The notes below the pieces were generated by a model, which worked only from the letters and a program-made list of their open reading frames with translations, was not told where the DNA came from and made no database searches. From Euphorbia lathyris (taxonomy: Eukaryota > Streptophyta > Magnoliopsida > Malpighiales > Euphorbiaceae), in the NCBI RefSeq assembly GCF_963576675.1, contig NC_088913.1, forward strand, positions 78,987,001-79,051,000: DNA of 64,000 nucleotides. Direction: 5' to 3'. The translations under genes were made by a program, and so were the position numbers. Positions 12,401 to 22,742 of the stretch are shown piece by piece; the first letter of the stretch is position 1; each line of letters opens with the position of its first letter.

Positions 12401-13370
12401 TCATATCTGCTCTTTTGTCTATGTGATTGCCGTCACTCTAGATACAGGTTTATCAAGTATTTCACTGATAGACTTTCATGGTTGTTCAAATTATGTAGGG
12501 AACAAAGCAATTTTTTGTTAATTATGTCAATTTAGTTCTTGTACTTCCAATTTTGTCATTTTTGATGTTGTACTTTTATTTCGGTAACCTTTAACCTTGT
12601 TAAAGGGATGCGTTATGTGTGCTTTACAAGCACTGTTACTTTGCATATGGTGGTTTCACCATGTATTAAGCACGGTGCATATAAAGCATGCTAAGGGCCC
12701 TGTTTAATAAGAGCCTAATATTCCTGAAAATAAAAGTACAGAGGCCAAACGTGACAAAATGAAGTACAGGGGCCAAAAATAGCATTTATCCAAACATACT
12801 GGATCAATATAGATAAATCTGCTCGCATTCTGAATGAAATTTAAAATAGGCTCTATAATAGTCAGATTAATACGCATTCAATAGCTAATGGTATTGCCTA
12901 TATATCTTAGTAGACGAGGGTCACAGGTCAGAACGTAAACATTAATATTGGTAGTTGCTGCTGTTACAACCTTTGTTCATTAAGTTTTTTGTTATTAGTT
13001 AGTGTAGATGCTAATTATTGAATACTATCCAGAATTAGCTATTTATCTTTATTAATTAGACTGAAAAAAAATGATGAATTAGCATCTACAATTCAGAAGG
13101 TAGGACAAGCTAATTACGGTTTAGAAGTACTTTAGAATAAAGTTAATACGGGTTCCCCTTAGTTTGGGATTTAGGAAAATATAAAGAACTCGAATAACCT
13201 CTCCTTCTGAAAGATTTAATTCAGAATCTCATTATATGATCACTGTTGTGAAGGATCTACAACGAGCTTTGCCACCTAACGAAAGGCGTTACCTGGCATC
13301 GCAATTGCATGGATACAAGAAGGTTGTGGGTGCAGAGCTGTCCGAGCGAATGGTATACTCACTTGGCTGA
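9430..13370 (+). CDS. ATE1: Arginyl-tRNA--protein transferase (R-transferase), six coding exons
   Basis: Transfers arginine from Arg-tRNA to N-terminal Asp, Glu or oxidised Cys, marking proteins for the Arg/N-degron pathway (oxygen sensing, development). Exons read by eye: 9430-9571, 9950-9988, 10168-10318, 10666-11790, 12062-12371, 13254-13370. They total 1884 nt, 627 residues, close to plant ATE1 as I remember it (about 630). The N-terminal domain has CGYC, GLWAHSITVDDYQ, a GWRRSG block and a TCCPSY Cys pair, the cysteines proposed to bind an Fe-S cluster. The C-terminal domain has YKRYQ, GFGSFHQQY, GVIDILP, YLFWDPDF and YYYLGYYIHSC. The protein ends GAELSERMVYSLG, a typical plant ATE1 terminus. 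Intron 2 ends in a T12-(GT)n tract just before exon 3, and intron 5 carries a foldback element. The last acceptor (13253) is the least certain; the CAG at 13214 would give an early stop. The gene looks intact. Confidence 0.94.
12517..12790. mobile_element. Foldback/Mutator-like MITE in ATE1 intron 5
   Basis: tagttcttgtacttccaatt near 12531 and the complement of aatgaagtacaggggccaaa near 12758 pair as imperfect inverted ends. An inner pair follows, tgtacttttatttcgg against ctgaaaataaaagtaca. The whole lies within ATE1 intron 5, away from both splice sites. No clear target duplication. Confidence 0.5.
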
Positions 13371-13727
13371 CTTGAATATTTCTCTAGGACTGTCTCATCA
13401 TCTTCAGCAATCTAGTTTCTGCCTGGGGAGCGGGTGTTTTCTGCAGAACTGGTTAGGTTATTATATTGTACACCGAAATGCAGCAGCCACAGATTATCAG
13501 AGGCATATTTGCTGTTTGAACTCTGTTCGACATGATTAGTTCTTGATTCGAGCTGATGTGTCGGTTATAGGAATTCCGTGGATTTTCCTAGGACAATATT
13601 TTCATGTGCTAAATGAAATGAGGTGAATGAATTCTGTTCTTGAAATTATATTGATGTTTTGGCAATTACAGGGCTTATTTATTCTATCAGTTTGTTGAAT
13701 AGATACTCTCTTTGCATATAAATGATT
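13371..13727. other. ATE1 3' flank
   Basis: Follows the ATE1 stop codon; it should contain the 3' UTR. The open frame at 13309-13539 is an out-of-frame shadow of the last exon and its flank. Confidence 0.5.
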
Positions 13728-13735
13728 GCTGCAAT

Positions 13736-14235
13736 TAGGGGTGTAAACGAGCCTTGGTAGTTCGCAAACTATTCGAACTCGGCTCGGTGAAAGCTCGATC
13801 AAAGCTCGGCTTGATAGGGTTTGACTCGAGTTCGGGATCGGTTTGACACTAACGAGCTGAGTCCGAGCCTGCTCTGGTTCGACTCGAAAGCTTGCGAGCA
13901 TGCTCGATTATTTTTAATTACTATATATATTTCATTATATATATATATATATATATAAAATATGTCATTGGTTATTATTAGTTTTCATCACAGTTCACAA
14001 CTCAAATAAGATTAACCCATAATTGTTTTTCTTTATAACATAATTGTTTTCTACGTTTTCTTCTGTGCATGTATAATGAATTTGGTTAAGGCTCGTTAGA
14101 AACTCGATAAAAGCTTGGTTCAGTCAAAGCTCGGTCAGATTCGATCAAAGTTCGGTTCGAGAGGGCTCGACTCGAGATATTAAAGAGCCAATACCGAATC
14201 TACCTAGGGTTCGGCTCGGCTCATTTACACATCTA
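13736..14235. mobile_element. hAT-type MITE, 500 bp
   Basis: Ends TAGGGGTGTAAACGAGCC and GGCTCATTTACACATCTA are imperfect inverted repeats, flanked by gctgcaat (13728-13735) and gctacaat (14236-14243), an 8-bp duplication with one change. Sub-terminal regions repeat gctcgg/ctcgag motifs. A (TA)n run lies inside. No coding capacity. Confidence 0.78.
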
Positions 14236-14243
14236 GCTACAAT

Positions 14244-14996
14244 AATCAGAAGAAAAAGCGTATCAAATGTGTTAGTGTCAATAAGATTATGTTATCGTGT
14301 TAGAAATTGATAGCCCGCGTAGCGTAGGCTTTATCTATCGTTGTATGCTATGCTTTACGTATAATCATTCATGATCATAGATGAAGAAGTATTCCCTAGA
14401 TTGATTTCAAAATATAAACATTGATGGATTCCTTGAAGAGGTATTTTTTTATTTATTGAAGATCTAATTTGGTGCTCCAAAATGGCTATTATAATAATAA
14501 AGCCACAAAAATCTGTTGAAATGTCATAGTGTCACATGAAGCATATTGAGAGTAGAAAATGTTATCTTTACTCTTAAATATAGAAATTCAACCCACTTTT
14601 TCTCCTTTTCTATCTCTATTTGTTTTGTTTTAAATCATTATCCTTTTTTAGTGAAGTTGTGATGCAAGGTAACAACAAAATATTAAATATTAAGCTAAGG
14701 CCATAAGTAAGTCCTAGACCTTTATAGTTTAAGGATTGATCTCTTAATTATTTATTTTTTCAGATTAAATCTCTAAACTTTAATTTTTACACACATTTAA
14801 ATAACGGTTTTTAGCATTTGTTTACTTAATTATCTTATTTATTTTTAAAAAAATAATAAATAAATAAAATTTTCTATGGATGCATATATATCCAATGATG
14901 AAAAATAAAAGATCCATGATAATAACTTTGTATTTTTAACTTTAGACAATTTGAATTAATAATTGAATTTATTAAATTCCAAACTTAAATAAAAAT
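14244..14996. other. Intergenic, nothing recognised
   Basis: AT-rich sequence without a credible gene or bounded repeat. Confidence 0.5.
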
Positions 14997-15365
14997 AGGC
15001 ATAATGCCCATTTGGTTCTCCAAAGTAAGGCTTTATAGTCAATTAGGACCTTAAACTATCAAAATCATCAATCAGGTCCTTGAACTAATAAAAAATCATC
15101 AATTGAGTCTTCATTCTAAACAAAAATCATCAATCGAGATCTCATCGAAAATCATTCAGTTGAACGATTTCAAACCCTCTTCTCCAAACTCATTTTGAAC
15201 CAACACAAAAATTATCACAGTTTATATCAAATAGTTACAATTTTTGATTTTAAAATAAGATAAAGACTTAATTGATGATTTTTGTTTAGCTCAAGGACTT
15301 TGATTGATGATTTTTACAGTTTAGGATTGAAACTTCAGTCTAGAACCCAAATGGGTTAATGACTA
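14997..15365. mobile_element. Mutator-like MITE
   Basis: ggcataatgcccatttggtt at the left pairs with the complement of aacccaaatgggttaatgac at the right. Sub-terminal aatcatcaat units are repeated in both halves. The flanks are A/T runs, so a 9-bp duplication cannot be confirmed. Confidence 0.5.
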
Positions 15366-15394
15366 ATAATAGTAGTCAAATATAAATTTAATTA

Positions 15395-16015
15395 ACTGGG
15401 TTTTGCTATTCACCGCCTCCAAATTACTTATCACCGCCTTCTCTCGGACATTTTTGTCTTCTTCATTTTTCCATTAAAAAACTTAATATCCTCTCTCTCC
15501 CGAGTCAAAAATTGGATTTATGAAAAATGAACCCGAGAACGTCGAAGAAATCGAATAACTACCATTCCTATTTACACTAATTGAAATTCGTCTCCAAAAA
15601 CTAACCGATCCAATGAATATATAAAAAAAAAATTCATCCAAAATGTACTAAACGGGTGATTCACACCATTCCACCTACCCATTTCCGTTTAGGCAGAAAC
15701 GGATAGATAGTTTATCCGTTTCTGCCTAGGCGGAATGGTGTGAATCACCCGTTTAGTACATTTTGGATGAATTTTTTTTCCGAATCCGGAATGGAACTCG
15801 TGTTTTCGATTTGATTTTCAAATAAAAATACTTATCCGGGGAATTATTAGTCTTTTTCCTTTACCGTGTTTAAATTCCATGAACGTTGTTCGGGTTTTTG
15901 AATTTCAAAGAAATTTGAGAGAATTTCAGTTTTTGAGTTTAAAAAATGAAAAGGGTAAAAGTGTCCAAAAAGGGCGGTGATAAGTAATTTTGAAGCGGTA
16001 AATAACAATCTACTT
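15395..16015. mobile_element. Foldback element with TTACTTATCACCGCC arms (Mutator-like MITE)
   Basis: The left end has gctattcaccgcctccaaat and ttacttatcaccgcc; the right end carries their complements (ggcggtgataagtaa, gcggtaaataacaat). Homology between arms continues loosely for about 90 bp. The centre carries a separate, perfect 48-bp inverted repeat (15625-15779). No coding frame. Confidence 0.6.
15625..15779. repeat. Perfect 48-bp inverted repeat with inner stem (strong hairpin)
   Basis: 15625-15672 is the exact reverse complement of 15732-15779, and an inner 16-bp stem pairs 15690-15705 (taggcagaaacggata) with 15713-15728. Transcribed from either strand this gives a long hairpin with an asymmetric internal loop. 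Zero mismatches in the 48-bp arms contrast with the diverged outer arms of the host element. Confidence 0.85.
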
Positions 16016-18016
16016 TTTTATATTAGATAATTAACAGCCATGTATGTATACATGTATCTTATATTTTGGGGATAAGTGATAAGTTTGTCTTAACCTGACT
16101 TGTAAGGTCAATTATCCTAAGATAAACTTTAAAACTAGATTAACCCTTCAATTTGGCACTCAAATCAATAGAAAAAGGACACACAACAATATACGATTGG
16201 TGCCTTTTTTTTCCGAATCAATATCGAAGTAAAAGAAAAAGTCTAGGTAAAGCACTGTATCGATATAATTAATATGTGTCAATTGTTTTTATGTTTACTA
16301 AACTGATTATGTAAGTTAAATTATGGGGCCAAATTGATATTTATCCAAAATTTGATGTTTTTTTTTTTTTTTTGAGAAAAACATTTTGTGCTCTTAGATG
16401 TTAATTTTGGTACCATGAATGTGAGATGGGTAAGTATTAAATCCATATATAACTTAGAATTTGGTAGCTATAGGAAGTTTTTGAAGTTCAAATTCGTTTA
16501 GATACCCATTACCATTTTTATAATGTGACATATTTATTTTAATGAGAATACCATTATTTGTCAATTTTTCTCATTTTTATAATGTGACATGATCTTTGTC
16601 ATTTTCATATATAATATGGCATTAATCTTGAAGTTATTTTTCCACCATCATGATGTAATCTTCCACAAATTCACAATGAAATATTAGGTCAAAAACTTGG
16701 ACAACTTCACCACGAGAATTGTGCTTAATAAATTAAATGATAGGATATGACCTTCTAACAATAAACCAACTTTGTTTAAAACTTGAACAATGCTAAAAAA
16801 AATTTCATAATTTTTATTTTAAAAAAGAATACACTCGAGTGAATATTTGTTATATGTGATTAGTCTTAAAAAAAATACAAATGTAACAAAGTGAATACAA
16901 TTGAAAGTGTATGTACGTTTAAATTTTTTGTGAGAACAGAAAATGTGTTAGTCTATTTAAAACACATTTCTTCGCTATTAACAATAGTCTCCCATGATAT
17001 AACATAATATGTAGACAAACTAATCGTGGTGTGAGCTGCTGGAAGCTCAGGGGTCATCCCCTTTTGCACGAGTTTCATTTCCGATCGGGTTCATGGTGTT
17101 GCTTTTTAGAGACTTTCTATGTTACTTCCAAGGGATAATAAGCATTTGCAATCATGTAAATATTACTCACGTTTTAGGGGAGCCCGTGGAGAATCGTATC
17201 GTGTAGCTCGATACTTATTAAATACTTTGGAATCTTGACTTTTAAAAGATAGAGTCGCCACTCGATTCTAACCGAGAAAATTCAGTGAAGCCAGCCCAAT
17301 TCTATCTTCCAGGGACTGTGCTCATGGATAATCACTTACTTTCTAATTGTTAAACATATTTAAAATTTAATTAGTTATTTTCCTATATTTTCTATGGTTG
17401 ATTACAGTTGTATATATATACATGTGTTCAGTGCAACATACTTGTAAGTTAATCTAAGATATCGAAAACAGTTATATTGAAGGGTGTTAAGATTATAAAG
17501 GTTCAAAATGAAGTATAATTAGTTACTGCTGACTAAGCAAGTAGTTACAAGTTTGTTATAGTTGTTAGTGTAACTAGTATATAAGGACCAATGTATTTTC
17601 TATTTTAGTTAATTTGGTATTCATAATAAATCAGTAATACTTTACTTTCTATTCTTCTTCTTCGTCTCTAACAAAGGGTTTTATGAAAATTGTAAAAAGA
17701 TTTTATTAAAAATAAATCTTTTATTAAAGTATGCCTTTGTAAGGAAAATTAGTTCTAGGACCAAAATCGTAATTTTCTATGGTGCAAAGGTGAGAAATTA
17801 AATCTTTTGGGGTTTTAAGTACATTTATAAATTTTGTGAGAGTGAATGGAAATTAAGGTCAAAAATAATATTTAGCCATGAAGGGATCAAAACTGATAAA
17901 AAAAACCGAATATTAAAATAGTTTATTTTTAAAATTCACTTTGAAATTAATTATATAATTTCATAAAAAAAAAACGAAAGCCAATAAAACCAATACATTT
18001 TTACTTTAAGATAATC
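16016..18016. other. Intergenic; LTR-like phrase near 17190-17300
   Basis: AT-rich. Near 17252 the phrase gagtcgccactcgat resembles the gagtcgccaccc phrase at about 63325 in the element at the right edge, a block I associate with plant LTRs. The rest shows no gene or bounded element. Confidence 0.35.
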
Positions 18017-20470
18017 ATTGTGGCTCTGAAGCTGGATTTAGAGAAGGCCTATGATCGAATTAATTGGGATTTCTTGATGGAGAGCCTTGAGAGAGCTAGA
18101 ATCCCGGACAGCTGGAGAAGTTTAATTAAGGTATGTATTTCTTCTCCTGTGTTTCAAGTTATGGTCAATGGGGATATGTCGGAGGAATTTTCCCCGAACA
18201 GAGGAATCCGTCAGGGGGATCCTATGAGCCATTTCCTTTTTGTTATTGCTATGGAGACTTTCTCACCTGATTCAGGATGCGATTGATAATGGGAGTTTCC
18301 ACCCTGTGGCGATCAACAGCTTCTGTCCCCAGATGACTCACTTATTCTTTGCAGATGATGTCCTTATCTTTCTTGAGGGTAATGGGGAGCAGTTGAGAGT
18401 CATTATGGATATTCTGGATTGTTTTTGTTCGGCCTCTGGGCAGAAGCTTAATATCCAGAAATCTAGGATGATGTGCTCTAAGAATATGAATCAGAGAGTC
18501 TGTAAGAGATTAAGTGATCTCTCAGGTATTCCTCTTACTGATTCTCTTGGGAAGTATCTGGGCATTCCCCTCCACAGTGAGCGTGTGTCTAAAGGCTCCT
18601 TCAAAGAGACTTTGGATAAAGCTAATTCGAAGTGTGCCACTTGGAAAGCCAAGACTCTGTCTCTCGCTGGCCGCCTCACGTTAATTCAATCTGTTAATTG
18701 TGCTGCTCCCAATCACATCATGCAGGCTTGTAAGCTTCCGGATCCTGTGCTTACAAGATTAACCGTAGGTTCCTGTGGGGGGAAGCTGCGGAGGGCAGGA
18801 AGATCCATCTTGTGCCTTGGAGTGAAGTTTGCCAGCCTAAAGATTCTGGGGGTCTGGGTATTAGGAAAGCAAAAGACAATAATAAAGTTTTATTAATGAA
18901 ACTCCTTTGGCGTATGTAGCAAAACCCCTCCTCTCTTTGGGTTCGCCTCCTTTGTGGTAAGTATCGGAAAGACAAAATCTTCGGGGGCCCGAAAGAGAGA
19001 GTTGCTAATTGTTCCTTCCTCTGGAAAGGACTTAGTGCTGTGTTTGATGAGTTCTGCTCGGGAGTTGGCCTGGAGGTAGGGAATGGTAAGTCCATTAGTT
19101 TCTGGTTTGATAACTGGATTGGGGATAAACCGTTAATTGAGGTGTGTTCTCCCCCCCCCCCCCCCCCCCCCCCCCCGCCTAGTGATATACGCAACTAGAG
19201 AATTGCCGATGTGGTTGACTCGGAAGGGGACTGGATCTGGTCAAAGTTTGATACTTTCTTTAGCCTTGAGACTCTCCTTAGAATGCGGGGAGTGAAGGTG
19301 AGTAATCAAGAGGAAGACTTGGATAGGCACTGTTGGGCGCTAACTAACAATGGAGTTTATTCTTGCAAATCGGCCTTTGAAGCTTTCTCTCTCTTTAGAT
19401 CTGATCCTCCCTCGGATGTGTGGAAGTCGATTTGGACCCTTAAAGTTCCTTTCCGTATTAGGAGTTTCCTGTGGCTGGGCGTTAAGGACAGGCTTCTTAC
19501 TAATTCGGATAGGCACAGAAGGCACTTGGCTGATTCTGGAGCTTGCAGTAGATGCAGAGGCCATGTTGAGACTTTGTGCCATGCTCTTAGAGATTGCTCT
19601 AATAGTAAAGAGGTTTGGAGGAAAATTCTCCCACACCATATTTTCTCTTCCTTCATGGCACATTCTGAGGTCGACTGGTTCTCTGATGGTGTTAGAGGAA
19701 AGTTGCTTCCATACATGGAGCATGGTGACATTTTCTTTGCTAGTATCTGTCACCAAGTTTGGAAATGGAGAAACGATGAGATTTTTGGAGATAAAACTGT
19801 TTTTATGACAAACTTAGCTGATTTCTTCTCGAAAAAACTTTTCTCTATTATTGATAGTTTCAAAGGAGAGTCCCTTGCCAGAGCCTCTTAGTGTTGTGAT
19901 GTCCATCTCGTGGGATGGAGCAGGCCAAGAGAGGGGGTTGTGAAGCTGAATACTGATGGTTCATGCCTCAGTAACGGTAAGATTGCGGCTGGAGGTGTGC
20001 TTAGAGATGCAGGGGGCGCCTGGCTTTCTGGGTTCTCCTAGAATTTAGGGTTGAGTTCTTCCTTTTCTGCGGAGCTCTGGGCTATTCTTACTGGAATCAA
20101 TCTTGCTAAAAGGCTGGGTGTTAAGAGGCTCTCTGTGGAGTCTGATAATTTGGAAGCAATCAAAATGATTTCTGAGAATCATTCTATGGGTCTTAACAGT
20201 CGCAACCTCATCAAAGCTATTAAAAGGCTTTGCTCCTCCTTTGAGTTCGTAGAGTTCAGACACATTTTTAGAGAGCAGAATCGTGTTGCTGATCGCTTGG
20301 CGGCGGCGGGCCATGAAGGGACGTTAGGCGTTACTACCCTTCCTGTTTCCCCTAGTTTCATCTCTCCTCTTCTCTTAGAAGATAGAATTGGGGTTAGCTT
20401 CCCTAGGCTAATTCCTGGGTAGTTTGTTGTTGTTCGTTTTTCTTTTCCTTTTCTACCAAAAAAAAAAAAC
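18017..20470 (+). mobile_element. 5'-truncated L1-type LINE with RT, zf-RVT and RNase H remnants and poly(A)
   Basis: The element begins inside the reverse transcriptase domain: LKLDLEKAYDRINWDF near 18023, the GIRQGDP motif near 18207, and FFADD near 18347. A frame change near 18262 and further shifts near 18755 break the frame. A zf-RVT-type region follows at 19211-19891 (VPFRIRSFLWLGVKDRL, then a Cys/His cluster CSRCRGHVETLCHAL). An RNase H domain follows at about 19930-20420 (KLNTDGS, AELWAI, VESDN) with an internal stop near 20039. It ends in a 12-A tail at about 20459. Endonuclease and ORF1 are missing. A run of 26 C at 19151-19176 sits between RT and zf-RVT. No target duplication was found. 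Confidence 0.85.
19151..19176. repeat. C26 homopolymer inside the LINE
   Basis: Twenty-six consecutive C within otherwise coding-derived LINE sequence. It may be a microsatellite expansion or an assembly artefact. Confidence 0.9.
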
Positions 20471-22742
20471 AAGGAGTGATGAATTTTATGTTCATCAGTA
20501 TATTGCCTTGGAGCGTGTTTCTTCTATTTGGTGTAGATACAACGTTGAGAGTCATTTTGAAGCGTTCCAAATCTTTGGACAGAATTTGGTAGATCTCTGA
20601 TGTTTGGTGCTTCGAGTTGGAATAAAAATACCCTGTAGAAAGAGTTATGAACTTTCTCTATTTAGGATTTCTAAGACTGTATTTCTCTTACTAGAACTTC
20701 ATTTTCTCTCTTTCTTTCTCTTATTAGTTCTCTCTCTTTAACTTGCCTCTCTAGATTTGGGGATTTGAGCCTTTGTAAAGGGTCCAAATCCCAAAAGGGA
20801 GGTGGGATCGAAGGCCCGAAAAAGGAGGGCTAATGGCCCCAAAAAATAGATGCCCCACAAAATGGGGTCGTCGCCCCGATTAGAGGGACCAACATCTCCT
20901 CTATCTTGGGGCTATCGGTCTCCGAAAAATGAGCTGACAATCCCCAACTTCCAAGGACCGAAGGTCCCTAAAGCGGATCCCTTAAAGCAGGCGGGACGGA
21001 CATGCATGACAACAATTTTATATAAACAAACCTAATGACTCATAACCCATATGGACACTAAGTAAATGAGATTTTATTAGGCAATTCAGACCTTGCAAGG
21101 TTCCGTCTATCGATGATCTTCCCATTATCATTGATCGCAGACTCTTTAGGACTCGACCATTGCTTCATTTTTACAGGACATATAACCTACATCATAAAGG
21201 TCGCAAATCTGTACTCAGAGGATGTCTCCCACTTAAGTTTTTCCAATACGAGCTTTAAAAATCGGTTTGGAGATGCTTAAACGTATGGTGGAGGAGAGAG
21301 TGATCATACGAGATCGATTAACCATCTGGCATCAAATGCAATCCCATTGTGTTTAGGAAGACTTGAGTCGTTCCGATTAATGCAGTTGACATGTTTATTC
21401 TTCAATTGACGTAGATTTGCAGAAAATAATAATGGATTTACTACTTCGATTGGAGGATAAACATGAGATAGTTCTGGCCTTACCTGACCGATATACTATA
21501 AAACCTTTTACCTTAATTGACTGCTTTCTGATTGTTTAGGACTGATGTTGTTTTTTGTTTGAGTATTCTCAAAATAGGGGTGTTGCTGGAGCTATTCAAG
21601 TTTTACTTCGTCTTAGAAGATTCGCCTTTTGGCTGTTTGAGATTTGCCTCATCTTGGAGGGTCGTTGTGTTGGTGTATTCCCTAGTCTCGAGATATTATA
21701 GTTTAGACAATGCCCTTAATTGTAAGACAGTAATCTATAATGATGACTTACTTATGCGGATCATTCACACATAGTATCCATGATTAGTGACCGGCTTACA
21801 TTTGACGGGTTGAGGGCCTGAAAGAGTGAAACAGTGAGACAATAAGATACTAATCTGAAACGTCCTTGATCTGTTGTTATCATGGGAATATTAATGAACT
21901 AAAGATTAGTACGCATCTTGGTTGTGATAGTGTTTTACCGGTCATATGCATTGGATGTTAGACCAAGGGCATATGGATTTATTTTGAACAGTAAGCACTG
22001 GATCGATCCGCTATGAGAGCACCACATGGTAACATGTGTCATAGGTGTAAGTCATGTGATACTCCTTATTAAGTCCTTAGACACAGAACCTCTATGGGAC
22101 CTAGATGCGACACAATATACTTTGAACATCTGCTTAACAGGCTCATGAATGAGTGCCAAGTATACATTTGATTAGATATGATGTGAAACCATGAATAGTA
22201 GTAAGGAGAATTGCTACTCTTCAACAGAAGAAAAGATATCACCGACCACTTGATTAGTGAAGCTGAGAAGCGTATAGCCACACCCGAATGAAGCTATTAC
22301 TTATTCAAACTTATCATTTCACTAAAGGATCAAAAAAATGTCTGAGCACTAGATGAGGCTTACAATTCCATGCCTAGGACATGATATCAAATAGTACACT
22401 ACTATTAGGTTCTCTATTTTTTGATTTGGTTGGTTATAAAATACTTACTAAACTTGATGACAAAACTCAAAGAGCATAATGAACCCAACAATTGAGTTTT
22501 TTTCTTTTCTTTTCATTGAATCGCTGTAAGATAATGAACAATGAGATCAGTTTATTAACATAGAATGAACCTTAAAGCAGAACATAAACTACATCAGCAT
22601 CAACAATTCCAATGTTCAGAAAAATGTTATCAATAAACACAATCAGAGAGAAATGAGATATTTGACTTCCTAGTTCATAGAAGAACATGAATTTAGAGGA
22701 GAAAGAATGTACAATTGGATATGAAGAAGAGTATATATCAAA
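20471..22742. other. Intergenic, probable old LTR-retroelement debris
   Basis: No credible gene. 20770-21000 is richer in G and C (gggg/cccc phrases), and 21780-22300 resembles an LTR in texture, but I found no terminal repeats, primer site or domains to support a boundary. Confidence 0.3.

Noticed and set aside
18751..19194. 147-codon minus-strand frame with a glycine run
   Set aside because: Antisense of the LINE; the Gly run is the C26 homopolymer.
20850..21035. 61-codon frame in GC-richer DNA
   Set aside because: No recognisable domain, surrounding sequence is repeat-like, no splice context.
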